The notes under the pieces: generated by a model
Seen by the model: only the letters and a program-made list of their open reading frames with translations
Told to the model about the DNA's origin: nothing
The model's database searches: none
Part shown: piece after piece, positions 41,318-50,708 of the stretch
Layout of the letters: every line of letters begins with the position of its first letter
Position numbering within the stretch: position 1 is the first letter of the stretch
Position numbers and translations under genes: made by a program
Origin: Pseudomonas benzenivorans
GTDB lineage: Bacteria; Pseudomonadota; Gammaproteobacteria; Pseudomonadales; Pseudomonadaceae
Length of the DNA stretch: 64,000 nt
Direction of reading: 5' to 3'
Assembly (NCBI RefSeq): GCF_033547155.1
Contig: NZ_CP137892.1
Location: forward strand, 2,542,001-2,606,000

Positions 41318-42535
41318 CTAGCGCGCCACCTCCCGTTCGCCCAGCGCCTCGGCCCGGGACGCCTGGTTGTTGCGTCGCGCGCCGAGCAGCAGGTGGGCGG
41401 CGATGCCGAAGATCAGCCCCCAGAAGGCGGCCGACAGGCCGAGCAGGGACATGCCCGAGGCCGTCACCAGGAAGGTGATCAGCGCCGCTTCGCGGTCCTC
41501 CGGCACCGCCATGGCGCCGGCCAGGGCACCGCCGATGGCGCCGAACAGCGCCAGCCCGGCCAGCGCGGCGATCAGCTCTTTGGGCAAGGCGCCGAACAGC
41601 GACACCAGGGTCGCGCCGAACAGCCCCAGCAGCAGGTAGCACAGGCCGCCGACGACGCCGGCCACGTAGCGTTTGCGCGGGTCTTCATGGGCTTCGCGGC
41701 CGGTGCAGATGGCCGCGGTAATGGCCGCCAGGTTCAGGCCGTGGCAGCCGAATGGCGCCAGCAGCAGACTGGCTGTGGCACTGGCACTGATGAGGGGGCT
41801 GGCCGGGGTCTGGTAGCCGGCGTTGCGCAGCACCGCCATGCCGGGCACGAACTGCCCGGTCAGCGCCACCATCACCAGCGGCAAGGCGATATTCAGGATC
41901 GCCGCCAGGCTGAACTCCGGGGTGATCCACACCGGCACGGCCAGGCCGATCACCAGCGCTTCGCCATGCAGTTCGCCAGTGGCGAAGGCGACCAGGCCGC
42001 CGACCAGCAGCACCGCCATCACCGCGTAGCGCGGCAGCAGGCGCTTGCAGATCAGGTAGGTGGCGAACATCGCCAGCACCAGCACGGGCTGGCTCTTCAG
42101 CGAGACGAACAGGCCGGTGCCGAAGCTGAACAGGATGCCGGCCAGCATGGCCGCGGAGATCGCCGCCGGCAGGCGACCGATGATGCGGTCGAAGGCGCCG
42201 GACAGGCCGACCAGGAGGATGATCAGGTTGGCCACCAGGTAGGCGCCGACCGCCTCGTTCAGGCTGATCTGCGGCAGCAGGGTGACCAGCAGGGCCGAGC
42301 CCGGCGCCGACCAGGCGATGACCAGCGGAACCCGGTAGCGCAGGCTCAGGCCGATGCCGAGCACGGCGCTGCCGATGGAGATGGCCCAGACCCAGGACGA
42401 CAACAGGGCATGGGACAGGCCGGCGCTGTCGGCCGCCTGGAAGATGATCACCAGGGGCCCGGCGTAGGAAATCAGCGTGGCGATGCAGCCTGCCACCAGG
42501 GCAGACAGCGAGAAATCGTGGAACAAGGTTTTCAT
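41318..42535 (-). CDS. benE: BenE-type benzoate/H+ symporter
   Basis: A 405-residue inner-membrane transporter of the BenE family with about twelve hydrophobic helices. It begins MKTLFHDFSLSALVAGCIAT; conserved parts include VIAWSAPGSALLVT, FGCHGLNLAAITAAICTGRE and AHEDPRKRYVAGVVGGLCYL. It lies between catA and the porin. With BenK it gives two different inner-membrane routes for benzoate. Confidence 0.95.
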   Translation of the reverse strand: MKTLFHDFSLSALVAGCIATLISYAGPLVIIFQAADSAGLSHALLSSWVWAISIGSAVLGIGLSLRYRVPLVIAWSAPGSALLVTLLPQISLNEAVGAYLVANLIILLVGLSGAFDRIIGRLPAAISAAMLAGILFSFGTGLFVSLKSQPVLVLAMFATYLICKRLLPRYAVMAVLLVGGLVAFATGELHGEALVIGLAVPVWITPEFSLAAILNIALPLVMVALTGQFVPGMAVLRNAGYQTPASPLISASATASLLLAPFGCHGLNLAAITAAICTGREAHEDPRKRYVAGVVGGLCYLLLGLFGATLVSLFGALPKELIAALAGLALFGAIGGALAGAMAVPEDREAALITFLVTASGMSLLGLSAAFWGLIFGIAAHLLLGARRNNQASRAEALGEREVAR

Positions 42536-42638
42536 AAGACCTCGTCGTCAGGGTGCAGCTCGCCATCCGTGGCCAGAAGCCCGGATCGCTGTTGTTGTGG
42601 GTGAAGCGGGGAGCCCTCGGGTGGATGGCGCTGTGGCC

Positions 42639-42690
42639 ATCCGCCCTTGGTTCCAGGCCTAGGGTTCGGGGAGTGAGCACCAGCTCCCCC
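42639..42690 (-). terminator. Hairpins between catA and benE
   Basis: The gap contains GGTGGATGGC/GCCATCCGCC (about 42618-42643) and GGGGAG/CTCCCC (about 42668-42690) inverted repeats. Neither has a clear U-run on the minus strand. They may attenuate transcription from catA into benE or shape mRNA decay. Confidence 0.4.
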
Positions 42691-42697
42691 CTGCCCT

Positions 42698-43636
42698 TTA
42701 GGCGTCCTGCAGGGCCCGCGGACGCTGGCTGCGCAGCTCGGCGGCCGGCGCCGGCGCCTTCTGCACCTCGAAGTCGAACACCAGTTCGGCGAAACGACCC
42801 TGCACGCCACAGGCCTCGGCCGCGGCGGCGTCCTCGACGAAGCGCAGCTTGCCGACCAGACCCTCGCGGGTGGCATAGGCGAAGTCGTCCCACAGGTACT
42901 GGTCGCCATCCAGGTTGATCTGGGTGGTCAGGTGGCGGTGGCCCGGCGCCGCGACGAAGAAGTGGATATGCGCCGGACGCTGGCCGTGGCGGCCGAGCAG
43001 GTCCAGGCATTCCTGGGTCGGGCCGTCCGGGGCGCAGCCGTAGCCGCTCGGCACTATGCTGCGCGCGCGGTAGCGGCCTTCGGCGTCGGTGACGATGCGC
43101 CGGCGCAGGTTGTACTCGCTCTGGCTCTTGTCGAAGAAGGAGTAGTTGCCCTTGGTGTTGGCGTGCCACAGGTCGACCACCGCGCCGGCCACGGGCTGGC
43201 CGTCGGTGTCGCGCACCACGCCCTCGAGGAACATCACCGTGGCTTCATCCAACTCGCTGCCGTCGTCCATCCGTGCCTCGCCCTCGCAGATCGGCGCGCC
43301 GGCCACGTACAGCGGGCCCTCGATGGTCCGCGGGGTACCGCCGCTGAGGCCGGCTTCGGCGTCCTTGGCATCCTGCAGCAGGTCGAGGAAGTGCTCCAGG
43401 CCCAGGCCCGGCACCAGCAGGCCGAACTCGCTGCGTGCGCCCAGGCGGTTGAGGTAGTCGACGGCGGTCCAGAACTCGTCGTCGCTTACCTGCAGGTCTT
43501 CGATGATCTTGGCCGCGTCGTTGATGATGCGCAGCATGATCTGCTTGACCCGCGGGCTGCCCTGGTCGTTAGTGAGGCCGGCGGCCTCTTCGAAGAACTT
43601 CTGGATCTCGGCAGTGTGGGAAATCTTGATAGTCAT
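42698..43636 (-). CDS. catA: Catechol 1,2-dioxygenase
   Basis: Opens catechol between the hydroxyls to cis,cis-muconate, using Fe(III). A 312-residue intradiol dioxygenase. The helical dimer domain is N-terminal. Iron ligands are the Tyr in GPLYVAGAP, the Tyr in IVPSGYGCAPDG and the two His in RPAHIHFFVAAPGHRHL. It is the third of catBCA in the direct line from the ben operon. An AACAACAA motif lies 17-24 nt upstream. Confidence 0.97.
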   Translation of the reverse strand: MTIKISHTAEIQKFFEEAAGLTNDQGSPRVKQIMLRIINDAAKIIEDLQVSDDEFWTAVDYLNRLGARSEFGLLVPGLGLEHFLDLLQDAKDAEAGLSGGTPRTIEGPLYVAGAPICEGEARMDDGSELDEATVMFLEGVVRDTDGQPVAGAVVDLWHANTKGNYSFFDKSQSEYNLRRRIVTDAEGRYRARSIVPSGYGCAPDGPTQECLDLLGRHGQRPAHIHFFVAAPGHRHLTTQINLDGDQYLWDDFAYATREGLVGKLRFVEDAAAAEACGVQGRFAELVFDFEVQKAPAPAAELRSQRPRALQDA

Positions 43637-43652
43637 GACGGTTAACCTCGCG

Positions 43653-43660
43653 TTGTTGTT
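43653..43660 (-). promoter_or_regulatory. CA motif (Crc/Hfq-type) in front of catA
   Basis: AACAACAA on the minus strand, next to the GCGAGG ribosome-binding region, matches the Hfq/Crc pattern. Confidence 0.65.
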
Positions 43661-43672
43661 ATGGCGCCGGGC

Positions 43673-43963
43673 TTAGCGGTCGTCGGAATGGATCGACGAG
43701 GGGTGGCGGCATAGGCCGTCGATCTCGATATCCATGTAGGGGAACAGCGGCAGCTGCATCAGGGTGTCGTGCAGCGCCTCGACGCTCTCCAGGTCGAACA
43801 GGCTGTAGTTAGCGTAGTGCCCGGCGATGCGCCACAGGTGGCGCCACTTGCCCTCGCGCTGCAGACGCTGGGCCAGTTCCTTCTCGTCGGCCTTGAGCTG
43901 GGTGGCGCGGGCCGGGTCCATGTCCGCCGGCAGTCTTACGGTCATCTTCACGTGGAACAGCAT
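43673..43963 (-). CDS. catC: Muconolactone delta-isomerase
   Basis: Converts muconolactone to beta-ketoadipate enol-lactone. A 96-residue protein beginning MLFHVKMTVRLPADMDPARA with GKWRHLWRIAGHYANYSLFD; full length. Located 16 nt after catB. Confidence 0.97.
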   Translation of the reverse strand: MLFHVKMTVRLPADMDPARATQLKADEKELAQRLQREGKWRHLWRIAGHYANYSLFDLESVEALHDTLMQLPLFPYMDIEIDGLCRHPSSIHSDDR

Positions 43964-43979
43964 GGGATCGATCTCCTCG

Positions 43980-45101
43980 TTAGGGACGGCGGAAGAACGC
44001 CAGGCGCTCTTCGTCCAGGGTCAGGCCCAGGCCCGGGGTGGCCGGCACCTGCAGGTGGAAGTCGCGGTACTGCGGCGCCTCGGTGACGATCTCCTCGGTC
44101 AGCAGCAGCGGGCCGAACAGCTCGGTGTGCCAGGTCAGCTGACGCAGGGTGAGGAAGGCATGGGCCGAGGCCAGGGTGCCGATTGCCCCTTCGAGCATGG
44201 TCCCGCCGTACAGGGCGATGCCGGCGCTTTCTGCGATCTGCGCGGTACGCAGCACGGCACGCGGGCCGCCGTTCTTGGCGATCTTCAGGGCGAACACGCT
44301 GGCGGCGCCGTCGGCGGCCAGGCTGAAGGCGTCCTCGACGCTCTCGATGGATTCGTCGGCCATGATCGGCGCCGGGCTGCGCTGATTCAGGCGGATCTGC
44401 CCGCCACGATTGATCCGCGCGATGGGCTGCTCGATCAGGTCGATGCCGTTGTCGCCGAGGATGCGACAGGCGCGCAGGGCCACCGACTCGTCCCAGGCCT
44501 GGTTGACGTCGACCCGCACGCTGGCCGAGTCGCCCAGGGCCTGTTTGATGGCGATCACATGCTTGAGGTCGCGGTCGACCTCGCCGGCGCCGATCTTCAG
44601 CTTGAAGATGCGGTGGCGGCGCGCCTCGAGCATCTGCTCGGCCTCGGCGATGTCCTTGGCGGTGTCGCCCGACGCCAGGGTCCAGGCCACCTCCAGGCTG
44701 TCGCGCACGCGGCCGCCGAGCAGCTCGCTGACCGCAAGGCCCAGGCGCTTGCCCTGGGCGTCGAGCAGCGCGCTTTCGATGCCGGACTTGGCGAAGGTAT
44801 TGCCCTTGGCCGCCTTGTCCAGTCGCTGCATGGCGGCGTTGATATTGGCCGCGTCCTGACCGAGCAGCAGCGGGCCGAGGTGGCTGTCGATGTTCTGCTT
44901 GATGCTCTCCGGGCTCTCGTTGCCGTAGGCCAGGCCACCGATGGTGGTGGACTCGCCCAGGCCTTCGATACCGTCCGCGCAGCGCAGGCGGATCACCACC
45001 AGGGTCTGTTTCTGCATGGTGTGCATCGCCAGCTTGTGCGGGCGGATGGTCGGCAGATCGACGATGATCGCCTCGATGCTTTCGATCAGGACTTGACTCA
45101 T
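43980..45101 (-). CDS. catB: Muconate cycloisomerase
   Basis: Cyclises cis,cis-muconate to muconolactone with Mn(II). A 373-residue enolase-superfamily enzyme: RPHKLAMHTMQKQTLVVIRL near the N-terminus, catalytic KLKIGAGEVDRDLKH, metal-site VRVDVNQAWDESVALRACRI and ADESIESVEDAF. It starts 26 nt after benK, so catBCA continues the ben operon. No CatR-type LysR gene is nearby. Confidence 0.97.
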   Translation of the reverse strand: MSQVLIESIEAIIVDLPTIRPHKLAMHTMQKQTLVVIRLRCADGIEGLGESTTIGGLAYGNESPESIKQNIDSHLGPLLLGQDAANINAAMQRLDKAAKGNTFAKSGIESALLDAQGKRLGLAVSELLGGRVRDSLEVAWTLASGDTAKDIAEAEQMLEARRHRIFKLKIGAGEVDRDLKHVIAIKQALGDSASVRVDVNQAWDESVALRACRILGDNGIDLIEQPIARINRGGQIRLNQRSPAPIMADESIESVEDAFSLAADGAASVFALKIAKNGGPRAVLRTAQIAESAGIALYGGTMLEGAIGTLASAHAFLTLRQLTWHTELFGPLLLTEEIVTEAPQYRDFHLQVPATPGLGLTLDEERLAFFRRP

Positions 45102-45127
45102 TTCGGCTCAGATTCCGCAGGGTGTGA

Positions 45128-46468
45128 TCAGGAAGCCGCCACCGCAGCACCCGGCGCGGCACGACGGCGGCGCTGGCTGCTGAGGGCGAACAGGGTCATG
45201 GCGAGGGCCGCTACCGCGCCCGGCACGGCGAAGGCCATGAAGTTGAGCTGCAGCGGCAGGTCGATGGCCATCAGCGCGCCGCCCAGCAGCGGCCCGACTA
45301 TGGCGCCGTTGCGGCCGATGCCCGAGGCCCAGCCGAGGCCCGTGGAGCGGATCGACAGGCCATAGAACTGCGCGGCGCCGGCGTACAGCAGGATCTGCGT
45401 GCCGATGGTGGTGGCGCCGGCGATGAAGATCAGCAGATAGAGCAGCGCGGGCGCGCTCTTGAAACCGAGCAGGCTGATGGAGACGGCGGCGGCGATGAAG
45501 AAGGCCACCATCACCTTGCTCAGGTTGAAGCGGTCGCCCAGCCAGCCGCCGAGGATGGCGCCGGCCATGCCGCCGAAGTTCAGCGCCAGCAGGAACGACA
45601 GGCTTGAGCCCAGGCTGTAGCCGGCGCTGGCCATCAGTTTCGGCAACCAGGAACTCAGCGCATAGACCATCAACAGGCAGCAGAAGAACGCCAGCCACAG
45701 GCACAGGGTGCGCAGTGCGCGGCCCTCGCGGAACAGCTCGAACACGCCCACGCCCTGGCCCTTGTTCTCGCTCATCACCAGCTCGCCGCTGTTGGCGAGC
45801 GGCACGTCCGGCGCGATCCGCTGCAGGATGGCGCGGGCCTGGGCATGACGACCCTGGCGCACCAGGAAGCCGACCGACTCCGGCAGCTTCCACAGGATCA
45901 GCGGCAGCAGCAACAGCGGCACGCCGGCGGCGAAGAACATCGATTCCCAGCCGAAACGCGGCAACATGTAGATGCCGACGCCGGCGGCGAGCATGCCGCC
46001 CAGCGAATAGCCGCTGAACATCACCGCCACCAGGGTGCTGCGCAGGCGCTTGGGCGCGTACTCGTTCATCAGCGCCACGGCATTGGGCATCAGGCCGCCG
46101 CAGCCGAGGCCGGCGAGGAAGCGGCAGATGCCGAACTCGGTCGGGTTGCTGGCGAAACCGTTGATGATGGTCGCGCTGGAAAACAGCGCGAAGCAGATGG
46201 CGATGCCCTTCTTGCGGCCGATGCGGTCGGCCAGGGTGCCGAAGGCCAGGGCGCCGAACATCATGCCGAACAGCGCATAGCTGCCCAGGGCGCCGGCCTC
46301 GAGCGGGGTCAGGCCCCACTCCTGCATGATCGCCGGCAGCACCACGCCGTAGATGAACAGGTCATAACCGTCGAAGATCAGCAGCAGGGCGCACAGCGCC
46401 ATGACCATCCAGTGGAAGCGGGTGAAGCCCGCGTTGTCGATGATGTCGTGGACGTCGATTTTGCTCAT
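45128..46468 (-). CDS. benK: BenK-type benzoate MFS transporter
   Basis: A 446-residue aromatic acid:H+ symporter with twelve hydrophobic helices. FDGYDLFIYGVVLPAIMQEW near the N-terminus and GTLADRIGRKKGIAICFALF are typical of the family. ATG 46468 (MSKIDVHDIIDNAGFTRFHW) is chosen to match the family. An AACAACAA motif lies 15-22 nt upstream. Confidence 0.95.
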   Translation of the reverse strand: MSKIDVHDIIDNAGFTRFHWMVMALCALLLIFDGYDLFIYGVVLPAIMQEWGLTPLEAGALGSYALFGMMFGALAFGTLADRIGRKKGIAICFALFSSATIINGFASNPTEFGICRFLAGLGCGGLMPNAVALMNEYAPKRLRSTLVAVMFSGYSLGGMLAAGVGIYMLPRFGWESMFFAAGVPLLLLPLILWKLPESVGFLVRQGRHAQARAILQRIAPDVPLANSGELVMSENKGQGVGVFELFREGRALRTLCLWLAFFCCLLMVYALSSWLPKLMASAGYSLGSSLSFLLALNFGGMAGAILGGWLGDRFNLSKVMVAFFIAAAVSISLLGFKSAPALLYLLIFIAGATTIGTQILLYAGAAQFYGLSIRSTGLGWASGIGRNGAIVGPLLGGALMAIDLPLQLNFMAFAVPGAVAALAMTLFALSSQRRRRAAPGAAVAAS

Positions 46469-46482
46469 GGCTCGGGACTCTT

Positions 46483-46490
46483 TTGTTGTT
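46483..46490 (-). promoter_or_regulatory. CA motif (Crc/Hfq-type) in front of benK
   Basis: CACAACAACAAAAG on the minus strand contains AACAACAA shortly upstream of the start and matches the Hfq/Crc pattern. Confidence 0.65.
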
Positions 46491-46541
46491 GTGATACGAG
46501 TGCGTCCTGGCGGGTCTATCCCTCGGCGGTGGCGAGCGGGC

Positions 46542-47306
46542 TCAGCCCAGATCTCCACCGCCCACCGGCAGGGTCACGCCGGTGATGTAGGCGGCTTCAT
46601 CGGAAGCCAGGAAGAGGATCGCGCCGACCTGCTCGTCGATGGTGCCGTAGCGCTTCATCAGGCTGCTCTGCACGGTCTGGTCGACGATCTGCTGGTACCA
46701 GCGCTTCTCCTGCTCGCTCGGTTCGGCGGCGTTGCGCGGAATACGGCGCGGCGGCGCCTCGGTGCCGCCCGGCGCGGTGGCGTTGACGCGGATGCCGCGC
46801 TCGGCGGTTTCGAACGCCAGGCAGGCGGTCAGCGCATTGACGCCGCCCTTCGCCGCGCCGTAGGGCACGCGATTGACGCCGCGGGTGGCGATGGAGGAGA
46901 CGTTGACGATGGCGCCGCTGCCCTGCTCGAGCATGTGCGGCAGGGCGGCGTGGCAGCACCACAGGGTGGGGAACAGCGAGCGGCGCACCTCGGCCTCGAT
47001 CTCCCCGGCCCGGTAGTGCTCGAACGGCTTGGCCCAGATGGTGCCGCCGACGTTGTTGACCAGGATGTCCAGGCGGCCGAAATGCTCGAGCGCCGCCATC
47101 ATCACCCGCTGGCAATCGGCGAACTGCTCCAGGTCGGCGGTCAGGCACAGCACCGGGCCAATGCCGTCCAGCTCGTGGACCAGCTCGGAACGGTCGACCA
47201 CGACCAGGCGCGCGCCCTCCTCGGCCATGCGCTCGGCCACCCGCCGACCTATGCCCTGGGCGGCGCCGGTGATCACCGCCACCTTGTCTTGAAAACGCTT
47301 GCTCAT
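46542..47306 (-). CDS. benD: Benzoate cis-diol dehydrogenase
   Basis: Oxidises and decarboxylates the benzoate cis-diol to catechol with NAD+. A 254-residue short-chain dehydrogenase: nucleotide site VAVITGAAQGIGRRVAE, NNVGG, and catalytic Tyr/Lys in VPYGAAKGGVNALT. ATG 47306 (MSKRFQDKVA) matches the family. A repeat-bearing gap separates it from benC. Confidence 0.96.
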   Translation of the reverse strand: MSKRFQDKVAVITGAAQGIGRRVAERMAEEGARLVVVDRSELVHELDGIGPVLCLTADLEQFADCQRVMMAALEHFGRLDILVNNVGGTIWAKPFEHYRAGEIEAEVRRSLFPTLWCCHAALPHMLEQGSGAIVNVSSIATRGVNRVPYGAAKGGVNALTACLAFETAERGIRVNATAPGGTEAPPRRIPRNAAEPSEQEKRWYQQIVDQTVQSSLMKRYGTIDEQVGAILFLASDEAAYITGVTLPVGGGDLG

Positions 47307-47369
47307 AGTCCCGACCTCACTCAACGAAGCCCCCGGGGCAATGGGCTGCCCCCCGACGCTTCAAGTCCC

Positions 47370-47427
47370 GTAGCCCGGATGAAATCCGGGACTGCGCTGG
47401 CGGCTTCGCCCGGATGCGCTCCGGGCC
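47370..47427. repeat. REP-like palindromic element between benC and benD
   Basis: GTAGCCCGGATGAAATCCGGG forms a 7-bp hairpin (CCCGGAT/ATCCGGG), followed by a second inverted GCCCGGA/TCCGGGC hairpin at 47408-47426. This family of intergenic palindromes is common in Pseudomonas. Inside an operon it may stabilise the upstream benABC mRNA. Confidence 0.8.
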
Positions 47428-47485
47428 GGCCGCCCTCTCGAATAAAACAGGCCCACCTACGGGGGTAGGCGGACCAAAGGAGCTC

Positions 47486-48496
47486 TCAGGCGCTGGCGGC
47501 GAACTTCTCGTAGTAGAAGTTCGCGGGCTGAATGCCCTGCTCGCGGATGTAGTGACTGACGGCCTCGACCATCGGCGGCGGACCGCACAGGTACACGTCC
47601 ACCTCGCCGTCGTTGAGGTGCTTGGGCTCGATGTGCTGGGTGACATAGCCCTTGTGGGGGTAGCTGCTGTCCGGATTGGCCACGCAGGCGCTGAAGCTGA
47701 AGTTGGGGATGCGCGCGGCGAAGGCCTCGAGCCTGTCCATCTCCACCAGGTCGAAGTCGTTGGTCACCCCGTAGATCAGGTGCAGCGGATGCGCGCTGCC
47801 CTGCTCGGCGATCTTCTCGAGCATCGCGGTGAAGGGCGCCAGGCCGGTGCCGCCGGCCAGCAACAGCAGCGGTCGCTTGATCTCGCGCAGGTAGAAGCTG
47901 CCCAGGGGGCCGGCCAGGGTCATGCTGTCGCCCGCCTTGGCCAGGCCGGTGAGGAAGCTGCTCATCAGCCCACCCGGTACGTTGCGGATCAGGAAGCTGA
48001 CCTCGCCATCCTTCTGCAGGGTGCTGAAGGAGTAGGCACGGGTCTGCTCGCTGCCCGGCACCTGCAGGTTGACGTACTGGCCCGGCAGGAAGCTCAGCTT
48101 GGCCAGCGACTCGCCCTTGATCGACAGCGCGATGGTGCTGTCGGAGAGCTGGCGCACTGCGCTGATCGCCGCCGAGAAGCTGGCCTGCTGGGTCTTGCAC
48201 AGCTCCGACGACGCCGGCACACGAACCACACAGTCACTCTGCGCACGCATCTGGCAGGTCAGCACGTAGCCCTGCTCGGCCTCTTCCTCGCTCAGCGCGT
48301 CCTCGACGTAGTCCTCGCCCAGCTCATAGCGGCCGGCTTCGGCGAAGCACTTGCAGGTGCCACAGGCACCGTCGCGGCAGTCCAGGGGAATATTGATGCC
48401 CTGGCGGTAGGCGGCGTCGGCGACGGTTTCGCTGGCGTCGGCATCGATGAAGCGGGTGACCCCGTCTTCGAAATTCAGTGCGATCTTGTGGCTCAT
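47486..48496 (-). CDS. benC: Benzoate 1,2-dioxygenase reductase component
   Basis: Passes electrons from NADH to BenAB. A 336-residue protein: plant-type ferredoxin domain first (CRDGACGTCKCFAEAG with a later Cys in VLTCQMRAQ), then FAD domain (RAYSFSTLQ) and NAD domain (LLLAGGTGLAPFTAMLEKIA). ATG 48496 (MSHKIALNFEDGVTRF) matches the family. Confidence 0.97.
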   Translation of the reverse strand: MSHKIALNFEDGVTRFIDADASETVADAAYRQGINIPLDCRDGACGTCKCFAEAGRYELGEDYVEDALSEEEAEQGYVLTCQMRAQSDCVVRVPASSELCKTQQASFSAAISAVRQLSDSTIALSIKGESLAKLSFLPGQYVNLQVPGSEQTRAYSFSTLQKDGEVSFLIRNVPGGLMSSFLTGLAKAGDSMTLAGPLGSFYLREIKRPLLLLAGGTGLAPFTAMLEKIAEQGSAHPLHLIYGVTNDFDLVEMDRLEAFAARIPNFSFSACVANPDSSYPHKGYVTQHIEPKHLNDGEVDVYLCGPPPMVEAVSHYIREQGIQPANFYYEKFAASA

Positions 48497-48621
48497 GGCA
48501 CACCTCGCTTGGCAATGGTTACACACGGTTTCGGGCGTTCTTGGCGCGAGCGCGTCCCTGACGGGAAGGCAACCGGCCTCCCTGCCTCAGAGGCGCGCCT
48601 GCGCCGGCTCCGAACGGGTAA

Positions 48622-49110
48622 TCAGATGTGGTAGACGTCGATGACCTGACGCACGTAGTCGTTCTTCAGCACCACCTTCTTGGCCTTGATCAGCGGGCTG
48701 TCGCCGCGCACGTCGAGGGTGTAGAAGCTCGTGCCGAAGTAGCTGTCCACGGTCTTGTAGCGGAAGCTCAGGGTGTGCCAGTTGAAGCGCAGCTTGCACA
48801 GCCCGTCAGCCTGCTCGAGGATCTCGATGTTGCTGATGTTGTGCGAGGTGCGGGTGTCCGGGATGGTGGCGCTGGAACGCTCGGTCTTGATGCGAAAGAC
48901 CCGATCCTCCAGACCGCCGCGGTTGCCGTACCAGATCAGCGAGATTTCGCTCTGCGGGTCCTCGGTCAGCTCATCGTTGTCGTCCCAGGACGGCATCCAG
49001 AAGCTCGCGTCGGCCGCATACAGCTCCAGCCAGCTGTCCCACTCCTTGTCGTCCAGGTAGCGCGCCTCGCGGTAGAGGAAGTCACGCACGGCGTCATAGG
49101 AAATGCTCAT
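48622..49110 (-). CDS. benB: Benzoate 1,2-dioxygenase small (beta) subunit
   Basis: Structural subunit of the ring-hydroxylating oxygenase. 162 residues, SISYDAVRDFLYREARYLDD at the start, ending VLKNDYVRQVIDVYHI. ATG 49110 overlaps the benA stop (TGATG); a GTG one codon earlier is less likely. Confidence 0.97.
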   Translation of the reverse strand: MSISYDAVRDFLYREARYLDDKEWDSWLELYAADASFWMPSWDDNDELTEDPQSEISLIWYGNRGGLEDRVFRIKTERSSATIPDTRTSHNISNIEILEQADGLCKLRFNWHTLSFRYKTVDSYFGTSFYTLDVRGDSPLIKAKKVVLKNDYVRQVIDVYHI

Positions 49111-50468
49111 CACGCACCCTCCACGTGAATCAGTTGCTCTTGTTCCTTGCGCAGCGCCTCGATCATGGTGCGCTGCCAGTACTGGTGCTGCAGCACGAAC
49201 AGGCCTTCATCCTCGGTGCGTACGCCGCTCAGCAGGGGCTTGAGTTCGATCTCCTCGGCGGCCTGATCGGCGCCCTCGATCCAGTGCTCGGCGCCGCGCG
49301 ACATGTCGTTCCAGCCACGGCTGCCCTGATAGCCGAGCTGGCAGGAGCGGAACTCCTCCAGGTCGTCCGGGGTGGCCATGCCGCTGACGTTGAAGAAATC
49401 CTCGTACTGGCGGATGCGCTTGGCCCGGGCATCGCTGCTCTCGCCCCTGGGCGCGATGCAGTAGATGGTGATCTCGGTCTTGTCCACGGAGATCGGCCGG
49501 GCGATGCGGATCTGCGAGCTGAACTGGTCCATCAGGTAGACGTTCGGGTACAGGCACAGGTTGCGCGAGTTCTCGATCATCCAGTTGGCCCGGGCCTGGC
49601 CGAACTCGCCGGCCAACTGGTCGCGGCGCTCGTACAGCGGGCGATCCTCGGGGTTGGCCCAACGGGTCCAGAGCAGCAGGTGGCCCTTGTCGAAGGAGTA
49701 GAAGCCGCCGCCGTTCTTGGCCCAGCTGCCGGCGCTCATGGTCTTGATCTCTTCGCCGGCCTCGCGCTGTTTGCGCTGCTGCTGGGTGGCCGCGTAGTTC
49801 CAGTGCACCGAGCTGACGTGGTAGCCGTCGGCGCCGTTCTCGGCGGTCAGCTTCCAGTTGCCCTCGTAGATGTAGCTGCTCGAGCCGCGCAGCACTTCCA
49901 GGCCGTCCGGCGACTGGTCGACGATCATGTCGATGATCTTCGCCGACTCGCCGAGATGCTCGACCAGCGGCGGCACGTCGGGATTGAGGCTGCCGAACAG
50001 GAAGCCGCGATAGGACTCGAAGCGCGCGACCCTGGTCAGGTCGTGGGAGCCGTCGCAATTGAAGCTCGACGGATAGCCGGCCTCCTTCGGGTCCTTGACC
50101 TTGAGCAGCTTGCCGGAGTTGTTGAAGGTCCAGCCATGGAACGGGCAGGTATAGGAACTCTTGTTACCGGTCTTGTGCCGGCACAACATGGCGCCACGGT
50201 GGCTGCAGGCGTTGAGGAAGGCGTTCAGCTCACCGTCCTTGTTGCGCGCGATGAAGATCGACTGGCGCCCCATGGTGGTGGTGAGGTAGTCGTTGACGTT
50301 GGGGATCTGGCTCTCGTGGGCCAGATACAGCCAGTTGCCCTCGAAGATGTGCTTCATCTCCAGGTCGAACAACCGGGGATCGGTGAACATCTCCCGCTTG
50401 CAGCGGTAGAGGCCCTTGTCCTTGTCTTCTTCAAGCAGGCTATCGAGGTAATCGAATCCCAGGGTCAT
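49110..50468 (-). CDS. benA: Benzoate 1,2-dioxygenase large (alpha) subunit
   Basis: Catalytic subunit that adds O2 to benzoate to give the cis-diol. 452 residues. Rieske cluster ligands are in [12 protein letters not shown] and CPFHGW; the mononuclear iron site is in [15 protein letters not shown]. It is the first gene of the ben-cat operon. A perfect AACAATAACAAC overlaps its ribosome-binding site, and two BenR boxes lie further upstream. Confidence 0.98.
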   Translation of the reverse strand: MTLGFDYLDSLLEEDKDKGLYRCKREMFTDPRLFDLEMKHIFEGNWLYLAHESQIPNVNDYLTTTMGRQSIFIARNKDGELNAFLNACSHRGAMLCRHKTGNKSSYTCPFHGWTFNNSGKLLKVKDPKEAGYPSSFNCDGSHDLTRVARFESYRGFLFGSLNPDVPPLVEHLGESAKIIDMIVDQSPDGLEVLRGSSSYIYEGNWKLTAENGADGYHVSSVHWNYAATQQQRKQREAGEEIKTMSAGSWAKNGGGFYSFDKGHLLLWTRWANPEDRPLYERRDQLAGEFGQARANWMIENSRNLCLYPNVYLMDQFSSQIRIARPISVDKTEITIYCIAPRGESSDARAKRIRQYEDFFNVSGMATPDDLEEFRSCQLGYQGSRGWNDMSRGAEHWIEGADQAAEEIELKPLLSGVRTEDEGLFVLQHQYWQRTMIEALRKEQEQLIHVEGA

Positions 50469-50480
50469 GGCCGTGGCTCC

Positions 50481-50492
50481 GTTGTTATTGTT
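50481..50492 (-). promoter_or_regulatory. CA motif (Crc/Hfq-type) at the benA ribosome-binding site
   Basis: AACAATAACAAC on the minus strand is a perfect four-fold AAn repeat directly next to GGAG. It predicts direct translational repression of benA by Hfq/Crc. Confidence 0.75.
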
Positions 50493-50531
50493 TCAACGGT
50501 GTTAAGGCTACGAGCCCGGCTTGTCGGACAA

Positions 50532-50568
50532 TATCCGCTTTGTGCACGACCGTTATCCATTTTCTGCA
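50532..50568 (-). promoter_or_regulatory. Two BenR/XylS binding boxes of the benA promoter
   Basis: On the minus strand TGCAGAAAATGGATA (50554-50568) and TGCACAAAGCGGATA (50532-50546) both fit TGCA-N6-GGNTA exactly. They are direct repeats with a 22-bp period, two helical turns, as at the XylS-controlled Pm promoter. They lie 64-100 nt before the benA start. Confidence 0.92.
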
Positions 50569-50708
50569 GACTGCAGGAAATGGCTGGAACCGCAGTCGAG
50601 CAGGCACACGCGAGCCGCCGCTGGCGCACGCGACTGGCCGCTCAAGGTCGTATCAGGTGGCTCGGGAGGCGATCACAGACATGGCGCGAGCGCGCGCCAG
50701 GCCGAGCA

